NCBI GenBank assembly: GCA_947474995.1
Contig: CANJNJ010000035.1
Coordinates: 1-39,389 of the forward strand
Origin: Opitutaceae bacterium
GTDB taxonomy: Bacteria; Verrucomicrobiota; Verrucomicrobiia; Opitutales; Opitutaceae
Direction: 5' to 3'
DNA: 39,389 nt
The notes below the pieces were generated by a model. That model was not told the origin of the DNA and ran no database searches. It saw only the letters and a program-made list of their open reading frames with translations. A program made the translations under genes and the position numbers. Positions 1 to 6,880 of the stretch are shown here, piece after piece; within the stretch, counting starts at the first letter, position 1, and every line of letters begins with the position of its first letter.

Positions 1-62
1 CCTTGCTGGAGACCGGGCTCGAGACCCAGACCGGCGGGCGAAGCCAGCTCCGCGGCGGTTAA
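1..62 (+). CDS. Possible 3' end of madL (malonate transporter small subunit), cut by window edge
   Basis: An open frame enters from the left edge and ends with TAA at 60-62, 16 bases before madM. It reads about 19 residues (starting LLETGLET). MadL and MadM are normally encoded together, MadL first, so position and strand suit a madL tail. The piece is too short to recognise by sequence; another frame is also open until TAG at 70-72. The call rests on gene context only. Confidence 0.35.
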   Translation, partial: LLETGLETQTGGRSQLRGG

Positions 63-78
63 ATCGGAGTAGCGCACC

Positions 79-846
79 ATGTGGCCCATCATCGAAAAAG
101 CCGCCAAGGATAACGGTCTGGTCACCGCGTTTGCCGTCGTCGGCTTCATGGTCCTGCTTTCGGGCTTCATCTCGCGGAAGCTCACATTCGGGCGCGTGCA
201 GGGCTCGGCCATCGCCATCCTCCTGGGTCTGGCGCTCGCGTATGTGGGCGGAAAATTTTCGGGCGGGACCAAGGGTTTGGCCGACATCGCCCTCTTCAGC
301 GGGATTGGCTTGATGGGCGGAAACATGCTCCGAGATTTCGCGATCGTAGCCACGGCATTTGAAGTCCAGCCGGCCGAGGCAAGCCGCGCTGGTCGGATCG
401 GTGTCATTGCCCTGCTCCTCGGGACGGTGCTGCCGTTTATCGTCGGCGTAGCCGTGGCGCGCGCCTTCGGGTATACGGATGCGGTCAGCCTCACCACGAT
501 TGGCGCGGGCGCGGTCACCTACATCGTCGGGCCGGTGACGGGAACGGCCATCGGCGCGAGTTCCGAGGTGATGGCGCTGAGCATCGCAACGGGAGTCATC
601 AAGGCCATTCTCGTGATGGTATTTACTCCGGTCGCGGCAAAATTTCTCCGGCTCAATACGCCGCGGTCCGCGATGGTCTTCGGCGGCCTGGCGGGCACCG
701 TGAGCGGCGTCACCGCCGGGCTTGCCGCCACGGATCGGCGCCTCGTGCCTTATGGCGCGCTGGTCGCCACATTTCACACAGGCCTCGGATGCCTGATGGG
801 ACCATCGGTGCTCTTCCTGGCGGTGAAGGCCCTGACCGCTCATTGA
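79..846 (+). CDS. madM: Malonate transporter subunit MadM
   Basis: This 255-residue, very hydrophobic protein matches the MadM subunit of the MadLM sodium/malonate symporter of the inner membrane. Recognisable family stretches are GLVTAFAVVGFMVLLSG near the N-terminus, GIGLMGGNMLRDFAIVATAF near residues 75-95, the conserved GAGAVTYIVGPVTG segment near 140, and the C-terminal GTVSGVTAGLAATDRRLVPY. Six or so membrane segments alternate with short loops, and the length is that of the family. The ATG is preceded by GGAG at 66-69, a reasonable ribosome binding site. In known systems MadLM imports malonate for a malonate decarboxylase; the decarboxylase genes would lie to the left, outside the window. 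Recognition is by remembered family sequence, not a search. Confidence 0.9.
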   Translation: MWPIIEKAAKDNGLVTAFAVVGFMVLLSGFISRKLTFGRVQGSAIAILLGLALAYVGGKFSGGTKGLADIALFSGIGLMGGNMLRDFAIVATAFEVQPAEASRAGRIGVIALLLGTVLPFIVGVAVARAFGYTDAVSLTTIGAGAVTYIVGPVTGTAIGASSEVMALSIATGVIKAILVMVFTPVAAKFLRLNTPRSAMVFGGLAGTVSGVTAGLAATDRRLVPYGALVATFHTGLGCLMGPSVLFLAVKALTAH

Positions 847-850
847 GCGC

Positions 851-1606
851 TCACTCGCCTTTCGGCGCGAAGCGAATCGTGTAGGGCACCTCGCGGTCCA
901 GCGTCACCCAGGCGTCGTGACGCGGAATCATTTCGTTGCCCCTCATCGCGCGCCAAGGTTCCAGGTTTTCATCCGCGACGATATGCACGGCGGTCTGAAC
1001 CGACTCCGGCGTGCCGGAACCGAGCGTGTGACCGTCGTTGCTCGGCGTATAACTCAATTCGGCGTCGGAGCTGACGCCCACCGGCGAGGACATCTGCACC
1101 GTGACCGTGAACTGCTCGGGCAGCATGTGGCCGAATTCCAGCGTCAGGACGTAGCGACAATCCGGGGTAATCTCATCGACCGTCCGCACGCTCTCCCCGT
1201 CCGGCCGAAGCAGAACAAAACGCTTCAGCCGGCCGCTCGTCAGGGTGAGCTGTGGTCGCAACACCGGAAACGCCGGCCCCCGGTAGTTTCCGTCCTTGAG
1301 CCAGAACGGGGCGATCAAAAAGTGGACCAGACTCGTGGCGCCCGGCTGGGTCCGGTCACTTTTCACCGCGGCCGGGGTCACCACGAAAGTTTCGTTGAAA
1401 GTCAGATAGGCGCTGCGGACGTGGAGCGTGACTTGATCCTTCGCGCGGACCGTGAGGAGCGGTTCGGCGGTCGCATGGTTGTCCGCCGGCGCCGCCAGCA
1501 GAATGATACCACCGAGGATGCCGAGCAAAGCGCCGATGATTATCTGGTGGGAAAAAAGCCGCACGAAGGATGAAGGGGAAGGCTGCTTTTGGCTCACTTT
1601 TGTCAA
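851..1606 (-). CDS. Membrane-anchored hypothetical protein
   Basis: I do not recognise this 251-residue protein. It has a short polar N-terminus, one hydrophobic segment at about residues 22-42 (QIIIGALLGILGGIILLAAP) and a long soluble remainder without cysteines. The second half is rich in beta-type alternation (VTVQMSSPVGVSSDAELSY), so an anchored, beta-rich periplasmic domain is likely. There is no in-frame ATG near the start: TTG at 1606 or GTG at 1597 must be used, so the start is uncertain. It converges on madM, with only 4 bases between the stops. A large inverted repeat (1619-1697) lies just upstream. Confidence 0.6.
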   Translation of the reverse strand: MTKVSQKQPSPSSFVRLFSHQIIIGALLGILGGIILLAAPADNHATAEPLLTVRAKDQVTLHVRSAYLTFNETFVVTPAAVKSDRTQPGATSLVHFLIAPFWLKDGNYRGPAFPVLRPQLTLTSGRLKRFVLLRPDGESVRTVDEITPDCRYVLTLEFGHMLPEQFTVTVQMSSPVGVSSDAELSYTPSNDGHTLGSGTPESVQTAVHIVADENLEPWRAMRGNEMIPRHDAWVTLDREVPYTIRFAPKGE

Positions 1607-1618
1607 GATCCTTGACGG

Positions 1619-1697
1619 TCACAGGAGGACAATCCGAGGCCGGGCAGAGATAACAGAAATCCTCAACCTCGGCCTGGCCTCGGTTTGGCTCCTGTGA
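1619..1697. repeat. 79-bp nested inverted repeat
   Basis: Two nested perfect palindromic arms are visible: TCACAGGAG (1619-1627) pairs with CTCCTGTGA (1689-1697), and CCGAGGCC (1634-1641) pairs with GGCCTCGG (1676-1683). The loop is about 34 bases. It fills the gap between two minus-strand genes. There is no U-run, so it is not a standard rho-independent terminator; it may be a mobile palindromic element or a structured RNA. Confidence 0.75.
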
Positions 1698-1712
1698 TAA
1701 TCCGCCGCCGCG

Positions 1713-2258
1713 CTAACCCACCGGCGCCTGAGCAAAAACTTCGTCGTACGCCTTTTCCGCCTTCGGGCCCAGGCGCCGGGCCAGCTCGCGATAGGCCTCG
1801 CGCCGGTACGTCCAGTTACCCCAGCGCGCCACCTGCTCGAGCCAGTCGACAAGGTGAACCGTGCAAAGGTCGTTGAAATCCTCTTCCGTGATCGGCGTCT
1901 CGGCTTTTTGGAAACGATCGAAGATGACATAGGGCCCACTTCGTTTCTCTGCCTGGCCGTCGAAATGGGTGCGATCAATCGCGCAATTGTAATAGGAAAG
2001 CCGCTCCGCGCGTTCGCCGATGAGGGCCCGCACCTCGCCGCGCCGCGACAACGGCAGCGTGAAACCCTGAAACAACTCGGTGCCGTAGATCGAATGAAAC
2101 ACGCCGACGCGCGCGAGATCTTCATCGCAGCCCCACTTCTTCAGGTCGCTGTAAACGCCGACCGCATGGGCCAGGTATTTCTTATCGCCCGTGTGGGCGA
2201 CGTTCTCGGCTCCGATTTGAATCAGGAAATCGGTCAGTTGCTTGAAGGGCGTAGGCAT
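1713..2258 (-). CDS. DUF6817-type (HD-like) conserved protein
   Basis: This 181-residue soluble protein has the conserved pattern of the DUF6817 family: H at residue 21, HAVGVYSDLKKWG near 31-43, then the signature GVFHSIYGTELFQGF near 52-66. The spaced histidines (HTGDKKYLAHAVG then FHSIYGT) are arranged like the H...HD-type metal site of HD-domain phosphohydrolases, but the canonical HD dyad is not obvious and no substrate can be named. Further conserved-looking stretches are YNCAIDRTHFDG and DLCTVHLVDWLEQ. The ATG at 2258 starts a compact family-like N-terminus. The gene is divergent from the cytochrome c gene to its right. Confidence 0.7.
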   Translation of the reverse strand: MPTPFKQLTDFLIQIGAENVAHTGDKKYLAHAVGVYSDLKKWGCDEDLARVGVFHSIYGTELFQGFTLPLSRRGEVRALIGERAERLSYYNCAIDRTHFDGQAEKRSGPYVIFDRFQKAETPITEEDFNDLCTVHLVDWLEQVARWGNWTYRREAYRELARRLGPKAEKAYDEVFAQAPVG

Positions 2259-2399
2259 GGTGGAACTTGGGGTTGGTAAATTTGGGAAAGAGAAATTTTC
2301 CCGCGCTCGTCTGGAACCACGCCCGCGACGTTTGGCGGCGGCGGAAATTCCCGCAACATCTTAAACGCCGGATACCGGTTCTCCGTTTTTTGCGTTACT

Positions 2400-2445
2400 C
2401 GTAGCGCGAATTCCCCGACGCCGGGCGGAGACCGACGCTACTTGA
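2400..2445. repeat. Degenerate GTAGCG...CGCTAC palindrome (family B)
   Basis: GTAGCG at 2401-2406 pairs with CGCTAC at 2436-2441 around a GC-rich core containing GACGCCGGGC. It resembles a decayed copy of the AGCGCCGGTC...GACCGGCGCT palindromes found at 22828, 32351 and 34222. It lies in the 275-base divergent gap between the DUF6817 gene and the cytochrome gene, which otherwise shows no gene. Confidence 0.45.
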
Positions 2446-2533
2446 TCTCGTCATTACGAGCGACCACGCGAGCCCGCCGATGGAATCAAATCTCGTTGAC
2501 GGCCCGAACCCGCCGCACTGCGCTCGCCCTTCG

Positions 2534-3355
2534 ATGCGTGCCGAGTCCACCCCACTCCGCACCGGCAGACTGGTCGCCGGTGTCTTTCTTCTGGTCGCGA
2601 TGTTCTTCGTCAACCCGATGACCGGCGCCGAGAATGCCGCGGACGTCGCCGAGGGGCGCAAGCTTTTTCAGGCTCTCTGCGTCAACTGCCACGGCCACGA
2701 GGCGGCCGGCGGCAGCGCACCCAGCCTGAACCGTCCGGTCCTGGAAGGGGCGCCCGACGACGATGCCCTGCGCTCGGTCATTGCCAACGGCATCCCCGGC
2801 CGTGGCATGCCCCGCGTGCGCCGGATGGCGGACAACGAACTCCGCCAGTTCGTCAGCTATCTGCACTCACTGCGCAGCCTGCCACCGCCGCCGTCGACCG
2901 CGAACGCGGACCAGGGGCGGCTGCTCTACAACCAACTCGGCTGCGCCACCTGTCACATGGTCAAGGGTGAGGGCGGTAATCTCGGACCCGATCTCACCGC
3001 CATCGGCCGGATGCGGGGCCCCGCCTACCTCAAGGAAGCCGTACTCACTCCCGCCGCAGTCCTGCCGAACGGCACGCTGCGGGTGAGCGCGCAGGGCTAC
3101 GACGAATACCTCCCCGTGCTGGTCGTCACCAGCGATGACCGCGAGGTGAAGGGCGTGCGCCTCAATGAGGACTCCTTCACGATCCAACTGCGCGATCCAA
3201 ACGGCCAGATTCACTCGTTTCGCAAGAGCACCCTCACACGCCTGGAAAAACTTCGCGGCACCAGCCTGATGCCGCCTGACCTCGCCAAGAACCTCAGCCC
3301 GGCCGAGGTCGATGATCTGATCGGATTCCTGGCGAACCTGCGCGGCACGCCATGA
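2534..3355 (+). CDS. Exported diheme cytochrome c
   Basis: The protein (273 residues from the ATG at 2534) has a signal peptide (RTGRLVAGVFLLVAMFFVN) and two class I cytochrome c domains, each with a CxxCH heme site: CVNCH at residues 49-53 and CATCH at 137-141. GRGMP near residue 92 supplies the likely Met ligand of the first heme. The C-terminal part (LTAIGRMRGPAYLKEAVLTP, then a beta-rich insert) is typical of large heme-binding proteins of Planctomycetes and Verrucomicrobia. The frame is open from 2480 with an earlier ATG, but the start at 2534 puts the signal peptide at the N-terminus. Its TGA overlaps the ATG of the quinoprotein gene (ATGA at 3352), so it most likely takes electrons from that dehydrogenase in the periplasm. 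Confidence 0.85.
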   Translation: MRAESTPLRTGRLVAGVFLLVAMFFVNPMTGAENAADVAEGRKLFQALCVNCHGHEAAGGSAPSLNRPVLEGAPDDDALRSVIANGIPGRGMPRVRRMADNELRQFVSYLHSLRSLPPPPSTANADQGRLLYNQLGCATCHMVKGEGGNLGPDLTAIGRMRGPAYLKEAVLTPAAVLPNGTLRVSAQGYDEYLPVLVVTSDDREVKGVRLNEDSFTIQLRDPNGQIHSFRKSTLTRLEKLRGTSLMPPDLAKNLSPAEVDDLIGFLANLRGTP

Positions 3356-3870
3356 AAACAGTTATCGTCCCTGTCCACGCCTCGACGGCAATCCCGAGCT
3401 CGGTCTCCCAAGTGGGCCGGGCGCTCCGCCGCGCGGCCGGCTTCGTTTCGCTGGCGGTCAGTGCCGCCGCTCCCGCCTTCGGCGCGGTTCCGTATGAGCG
3501 CATTCTTCACGCCGACCGCGAGCCGCAGAACTGGCTCACCTACGCCGGAACCTACCAGTCGCATCGCTACTCCCCTCTCGCTCAGATCAACCGCCAGAAC
3601 GTCGCGCAGCTCAAGACGGCCTGGATTTACCAAATCCGCCAGCCCGGCATCATCGAGACCTCCCCGCTCGTCGCCGACGGCGTGATGTACCTCACCGAAC
3701 CGCCGAGCACCGTCACGGCGCTCGATACCCGCAGCGGCCGCGCGCTCTGGACCTGGTCGCCGAACATTCCCCGCGATGTCGTGATCATCGGCTCTCCGCC
3801 GATCAATCGCGGCGTCGCACTGCTCGGCGATATGGTTTTCGTCGGCACCGTCCACGGGCACTTGGTGTAA
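3352..3870 (+). pseudogene. PQQ-dependent (quinoprotein) dehydrogenase, 3'-truncated
   Basis: After a signal-like N-terminus (residues 1-45, ending AAAPAFGA) comes the first blade of a PQQ beta-propeller: NWLTYAGTYQSHRYSPLAQI, then LKTAWIYQI, SPLVADGVMYLTEP and VTALDTRSGRALWTWSP. Family members run to some 550-700 residues, but this one ends after 172 with MVFVGTVHGHLV and then a stop, exactly where an intact gene would continue with the next W-motif. Homology seems to break near 3868, where different sequence (the hip island) begins. No downstream remainder is found on the far side of the island at 10.4 kb, so the rest has been lost. It is translationally coupled to the cytochrome c gene by an ATGA overlap. 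It is unlikely to be functional. Confidence 0.85.
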
Positions 3871-4095
3871 GATCGGATTCAGGAATACTTGTGGCCGTGT
3901 CTTCTCCGCAAGCGGGAGGTATCAGTGGGTCGCTCGCACCGTGAATCACCAAAGTGGGAGCAGAGATAGCGGAGAGACGTGCTCGGTCGAGGCTAGCTTC
4001 GGGGGGAAGTCATCGATGTGTCGTTACCGGTGAAGGTTTTGGCGTTGTATTGATGGCCCACACTGATTGTCGATTCGCTAAAAATAACTTTACAA
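3871..4095. other. Left-edge stretch of the island without a recognisable gene
   Basis: Between the truncated dehydrogenase and the hip operator region I see no convincing coding sequence on either strand; short frames exist but have no family resemblance. Composition falls from GC-rich on the left to AT-rich towards 4080. It may contain the recombination junction of the island. Confidence 0.4.
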
Positions 4096-4223
4096 TAACT
4101 AGCATTATTACGCTATTTATGCCTTCAATAGGTCTTAACAAGCATCTTTACGCTAGTTGCCTTATTTCTTGCAACTAGCACCATTATACCTACTAACTCT
4201 TAATTCGTTCTTAACTAGCGTTA
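4096..4223 (+). promoter_or_regulatory. AT-rich hipBA operator array with ACTAGC boxes
   Basis: A perfect palindrome, GCTAGTTGC (4152-4160), 10-base spacer, GCAACTAGC (4171-4179), lies 56 bases upstream of the hipB ATG. Further ACTAGC-type boxes occur at 4097-4103 (AACTAGC), inverted at 4111-4117 (CGCTATT) and at 4213-4219 (AACTAGC, 16 bases before the ATG). The segment is strongly AT-rich in a GC-rich window, as expected of a promoter. In known hipBA systems HipB dimers bind several palindromic operators and repress their own operon. That these boxes are HipB sites is inferred from position and symmetry. Confidence 0.6.
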
Positions 4224-4234
4224 TTCTTCTTGTT

Positions 4235-4543
4235 ATGGACCTTTCATTAAAAACTCCCGAAGAACTCCAAAAGCACTTGGGGTTAGGGGTACGGGCCATC
4301 CGCCTCGGGAAAAATCTAAGCCAGAATGAGTTATCAAGCAAGGGTGGGATCTCGAATCGGGCCCTTACGAACTTGGAGAATGGGAAGGGATCATCGCTCG
4401 AAACGCTCGTCCGCGCACTGAAGGCTCTGAACGCGACGGACGTCATCGAACACTTCGCGCCGCAATCTACGGTCAGCCCTATGGCGCTGCTCAACAACCC
4501 GACTCCACCCCGGCGCGCGCGGAAGCCGAGACGGGTGCGGTAA
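4235..4543 (+). CDS. hipB: HipB-like antitoxin, XRE-family HTH regulator
   Basis: This 102-residue protein has an XRE/Cro-type helix-turn-helix at about residues 15-65: GVRAIRLGKNLSQNELSSKG, ISNRALTNLENGKGSS and LETLVRALKALN. The tail is basic and proline-rich (PTPPRRARKPRRVR). The ATG at 4235 is chosen because the in-frame ATG at 4157 would run the coding sequence through the palindromic operator and add a hydrophobic, non-HTH leader. It stops 3 bases before hipA. HipB proteins neutralise HipA and repress the operon. No clear Shine-Dalgarno sequence precedes the start. Confidence 0.85.
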   Translation: MDLSLKTPEELQKHLGLGVRAIRLGKNLSQNELSSKGGISNRALTNLENGKGSSLETLVRALKALNATDVIEHFAPQSTVSPMALLNNPTPPRRARKPRRVR

Positions 4544-4546
4544 CAC

Positions 4547-5824
4547 GTGAGCACCCTCGTAATTCAAGTTCGGGCCTGGAACTCGCTGGTGGGCGCGGTC
4601 GCACTGGACCCAACGCTAGGATACTACGCCTTCGAGTACGACCCGGCGTGGCGCCGCAGGGGGATTGAACTCGCGCCACGGATGATGCCGACGTCGGCAC
4701 CAAGCCCGATCTTCGTCTTTCCAGATCTCGGGGAATCGTACAAGCGGCTTCCGGGGCTACTGTCGGATGCTCTCCCGGACGATTTCGGCAATGCTTTGAT
4801 CGATGCGTGGATGGCCAGAAAAGGCGTGAGGAAGGAAGAGATCACTTCGCTCGATCGCCTGGCTTACATGGGCAAACGCGGGCTTGGGGCGTTGGAATTC
4901 AAGCCCGCCAAACCGTCGCTTCGCGCCAGCGCCAAACCGCTCGAAATGAAATCTCTCGTTGAGGCGGCCAGAAAGGTTTTGCTCGGCGACTTCGATGGCG
5001 ACGATCACGCCAAGGCTGCTCTAGCGAACATGATCGAAGTCGGTACCTCCGCGGGCGGCGCGCGCGCCAAGGCGGTCATAGCGTGGCATCCAAAAACCGA
5101 AGAAATCAGAAGCGGCCAGTTCGAGACGGAAGATGGCTTCGAACATTGGCTGCTGAAGTTCGATGGGGTTGGCCGCGACTGGGAGCTAGGCACGGCGGCC
5201 GATTACGGCCGCATCGAGTATGCTTATTATCTGATGGCGACGCGGCATGCCGGGATCGAAATGGCCCCATGCCGGCTGCTCCTCGAAAACGGACGGGCGC
5301 ACTTCATGACGAAGCGTTTCGACCGAGACGGAAACAAGAAGCATCACATCCAGTCGCTCTGCTCCATCTCCCATCTGGATTACAAGCAGCGCGGGACCCA
5401 CGCGTACGAGCAGTATTTCATCGCGATCAAGGACCTGGATCTGGGCGACCAGGCCTTGGAGCAGGGATTTCGCCGGATGGCGTTCAACGTAATGGCGAGA
5501 AACTGTGACGACCACACCAAGAACTTTGGTTTCAAGCTGAAATCCGGCGGCCGATGGGGGCTCGCTCCGGCTTTTGACGTGACGCATGCCCACAATCCCA
5601 AGGGCGAATGGACGAGCCAGCACTTGATGAGCGTGAACGGCAAGTTCGACACGATCACGCGAGACGACCTGCTCGTGGTCGCCGATCGGTTCAGTATCCC
5701 GCGGGCGAACGCGGCGCTGCTCGCGGTGAAGTCGGCGATCTCGGAGTGGGCGGACATCGCGAAAGAAGCGGGCGTGCCCGATCCGAAGGCTCAGCAGGTG
5801 CAAAGTGATTTCCGACCGGTGTAG
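4547..5824 (+). CDS. hipA: HipA-family serine/threonine kinase toxin
   Basis: A 425-residue HipA homologue with GTG start 3 bases after hipB. The N-terminal subdomain (residues 1-110) carries GYYAFEYDPAW and the FPDLGESYKRLPGLLSDALP stretch usual in HipA. A glycine-rich loop follows (VGTSAGGARAKAVI, about 165-178), then HWLLKFDG with the ATP-binding lysine, FMTKRFDRDG, and the catalytic segment ARNCDDHTKNFGF near 316-328, with the DDHxKN motif. GLAPAFDVTHAH provides the metal-binding Asp. All kinase motifs look intact, so an active toxin is predicted. E. coli HipA phosphorylates glutamyl-tRNA synthetase; the target here is unknown. It is the only island module that looks complete apart from int/xis and the small secreted-protein operon. 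Confidence 0.92.
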   Translation: MSTLVIQVRAWNSLVGAVALDPTLGYYAFEYDPAWRRRGIELAPRMMPTSAPSPIFVFPDLGESYKRLPGLLSDALPDDFGNALIDAWMARKGVRKEEITSLDRLAYMGKRGLGALEFKPAKPSLRASAKPLEMKSLVEAARKVLLGDFDGDDHAKAALANMIEVGTSAGGARAKAVIAWHPKTEEIRSGQFETEDGFEHWLLKFDGVGRDWELGTAADYGRIEYAYYLMATRHAGIEMAPCRLLLENGRAHFMTKRFDRDGNKKHHIQSLCSISHLDYKQRGTHAYEQYFIAIKDLDLGDQALEQGFRRMAFNVMARNCDDHTKNFGFKLKSGGRWGLAPAFDVTHAHNPKGEWTSQHLMSVNGKFDTITRDDLLVVADRFSIPRANAALLAVKSAISEWADIAKEAGVPDPKAQQVQSDFRPV

Positions 5825-5959
5825 TTGGGAACGCGACGTGACACGCGGAACAAATGCAACCTCCGCTGGACGTCACGACGGCACCTGCCCTGCCGTTTCT
5901 CGAGGGCCCGGAGCTCAATATTGGGCAGCAACCTACTTGGCTCAGTAACGGACTGAAAC

Positions 5960-5988
5960 AAAAAGGCCCGCGCCTTGCGACGCGAGCC
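5960..5988 (-). terminator. Rho-independent terminator of the small Cys-protein operon
   Basis: Read on the minus strand, AGGCTCGCGTC, a 4-7 base loop and GGCGCGGGCCT form an 11-bp stem with two G-U pairs, followed directly by five Ts. It lies 26 bases beyond the stop of the 49-residue peptide gene. The 5825-5960 stretch beyond it holds nothing I can identify. Confidence 0.8.
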
Positions 5989-6013
5989 TCGTGAATCTAA
6001 CAACGACTGCGGG

Positions 6014-6163
6014 TTACATGTTGCAGCCGCCCGAGCCACCTGACGTGCAGGTGCTGCAATCTTCTTTCGCTGGCGCCTTGGCCTTCGACCCAGCGGCAGA
6101 GAAGCCGACCGCGGTCAGTGCAGCGATAGCGAAGAGAACAAGGGCAATACGTGAGTTTTTCAT
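6014..6163 (-). CDS. Small exported Cys-containing peptide (49 aa)
   Basis: A 49-residue reading frame starts MKNSRIALVLFAIAALTAVG, a signal-peptide-like N-terminus with two basic-polar residues and a hydrophobic core to about residue 24. A short Lys/Ala linker (GSKAKAPAKE) leads to a C-terminal motif DCSTCTSGGSGGCNM with three cysteines (C36, C39, C47). The mature peptide would be about 25 residues. No lipobox precedes a cysteine, so it is not an obvious lipoprotein. The CxxC plus third Cys could bind metal or form a disulfide. It lies 36 bases after the 106-residue Cys/His protein on the same strand and is followed by a strong terminator, which supports real expression. Function unknown; no family is recognised. 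Confidence 0.7.
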   Translation of the reverse strand: MKNSRIALVLFAIAALTAVGFSAAGSKAKAPAKEDCSTCTSGGSGGCNM

Positions 6164-6199
6164 TTTGAATGAGTTAATGTTTCATAGCAGGAACTGACC

Positions 6200-6520
6200 T
6201 CATCCAACGCGCGGTGGCGGCACGGGTGGCTGCTCAGTTCGCGATGTCGCGTCTGTCGCATCCACCTGCCATTTTACAATGCGCGCCGCCGGCGCCGCAA
6301 TTTCAGTGGCCGGTTGAACAGGGATCGCACTAAACATCAGATAGCATTGTGAGCACGCTGGCGGCATGGGCGCGGGCGTTGGCGCGTGTTCCGCAGAATG
6401 GTGACAGCAGGCGTCCGCAGCCTGTGCACAATCCGTTTGCTCAACCAAGCGTAAAGCCAAACCGCCGGCAGTCATCGCCAGCCAAGCAAAGGACAGCACT
6501 GTGGCCACGAGGCGTTTCAT
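6200..6520 (-). CDS. Small exported Cys/His-rich protein
   Basis: A 106-residue protein with a signal-like N-terminus (MKRLVATVLSFAWLAMTAGG) and a compact Cys/His cluster: TDCAQAADACCHHSAEHA then PPACSQCYLMFS, i.e. C-x6-CCHH ... C-x2-C. The tail is Pro/Ala-rich with no further cysteine. The cluster suggests metal (copper-like) binding; small proteins of this general type accompany heavy-metal efflux genes in related bacteria, but no efflux gene is present here, so that is inference. It is first in a two-gene operon with the 49-residue peptide. Not assigned to a named family. Confidence 0.65.
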   Translation of the reverse strand: MKRLVATVLSFAWLAMTAGGLALRLVEQTDCAQAADACCHHSAEHAPTPAPMPPACSQCYLMFSAIPVQPATEIAAPAARIVKWQVDATDATSRTEQPPVPPPRVG

Positions 6521-6670
6521 GAGCTTACCCGTGAATAGTCGAAGCCCAGGCGAAAGTGCAAGGCTGGTGCGACGAATATCTTGTCCGGCACCACCAAAAT
6601 TAGGTCCTGCACGCCGGGTAGTCTTATCACAACATCCCCGGCGGAACGATCGCCCACGATCTGGTTCCCG

Positions 6671-6880
6671 TTAAATCATGCCCGCATCCCGAAAGGAAAA
6701 ATATCCGCGCCCGATCGGATCCGACTCCGTCCGTCCGATAATGACGTGGTCGATGAGTTCGATATCGACCGTTCTTGCTGCCTCCCGGAGGAGCCGCGTG
6801 ACGTGAGTGTCCGGCGAACTTGGGGCGGGGTCGCCACTCGGATGATTGTGTACACACACGACGGCGGACGCCCGCAACGA
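6671..6880 (-). pseudogene. RadC-like JAB/MPN domain protein, 5'-truncated
   Basis: The C-terminal half of a RadC family protein is plain: ASAVVCVHNHPSGDPAPSSP carries the JAMM metal-binding motif (HxHPxG...SxxD), followed by LLREAARTVDIELIDHVIIG and the family ending GYFSFRDAGMI with TAA at 6671-6673. RadC proteins are about 220 residues with an N-terminal helix-hairpin-helix; here only about 67 residues of homology remain. The homology ends at about 6877, where the opposite strand begins matching a relaxase helicase. RadC-like JAB proteins are common cargo of plasmids and integrative elements. An in-frame ATG at 6910 would give a 79-residue protein, but its first residues are antisense to the helicase remnant. 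Confidence 0.8.

Noticed and set aside
3954-4178. 74-residue plus-strand frame left of hipB
   Set aside because: It runs through the palindromic operator, has no family features and changes composition midway.
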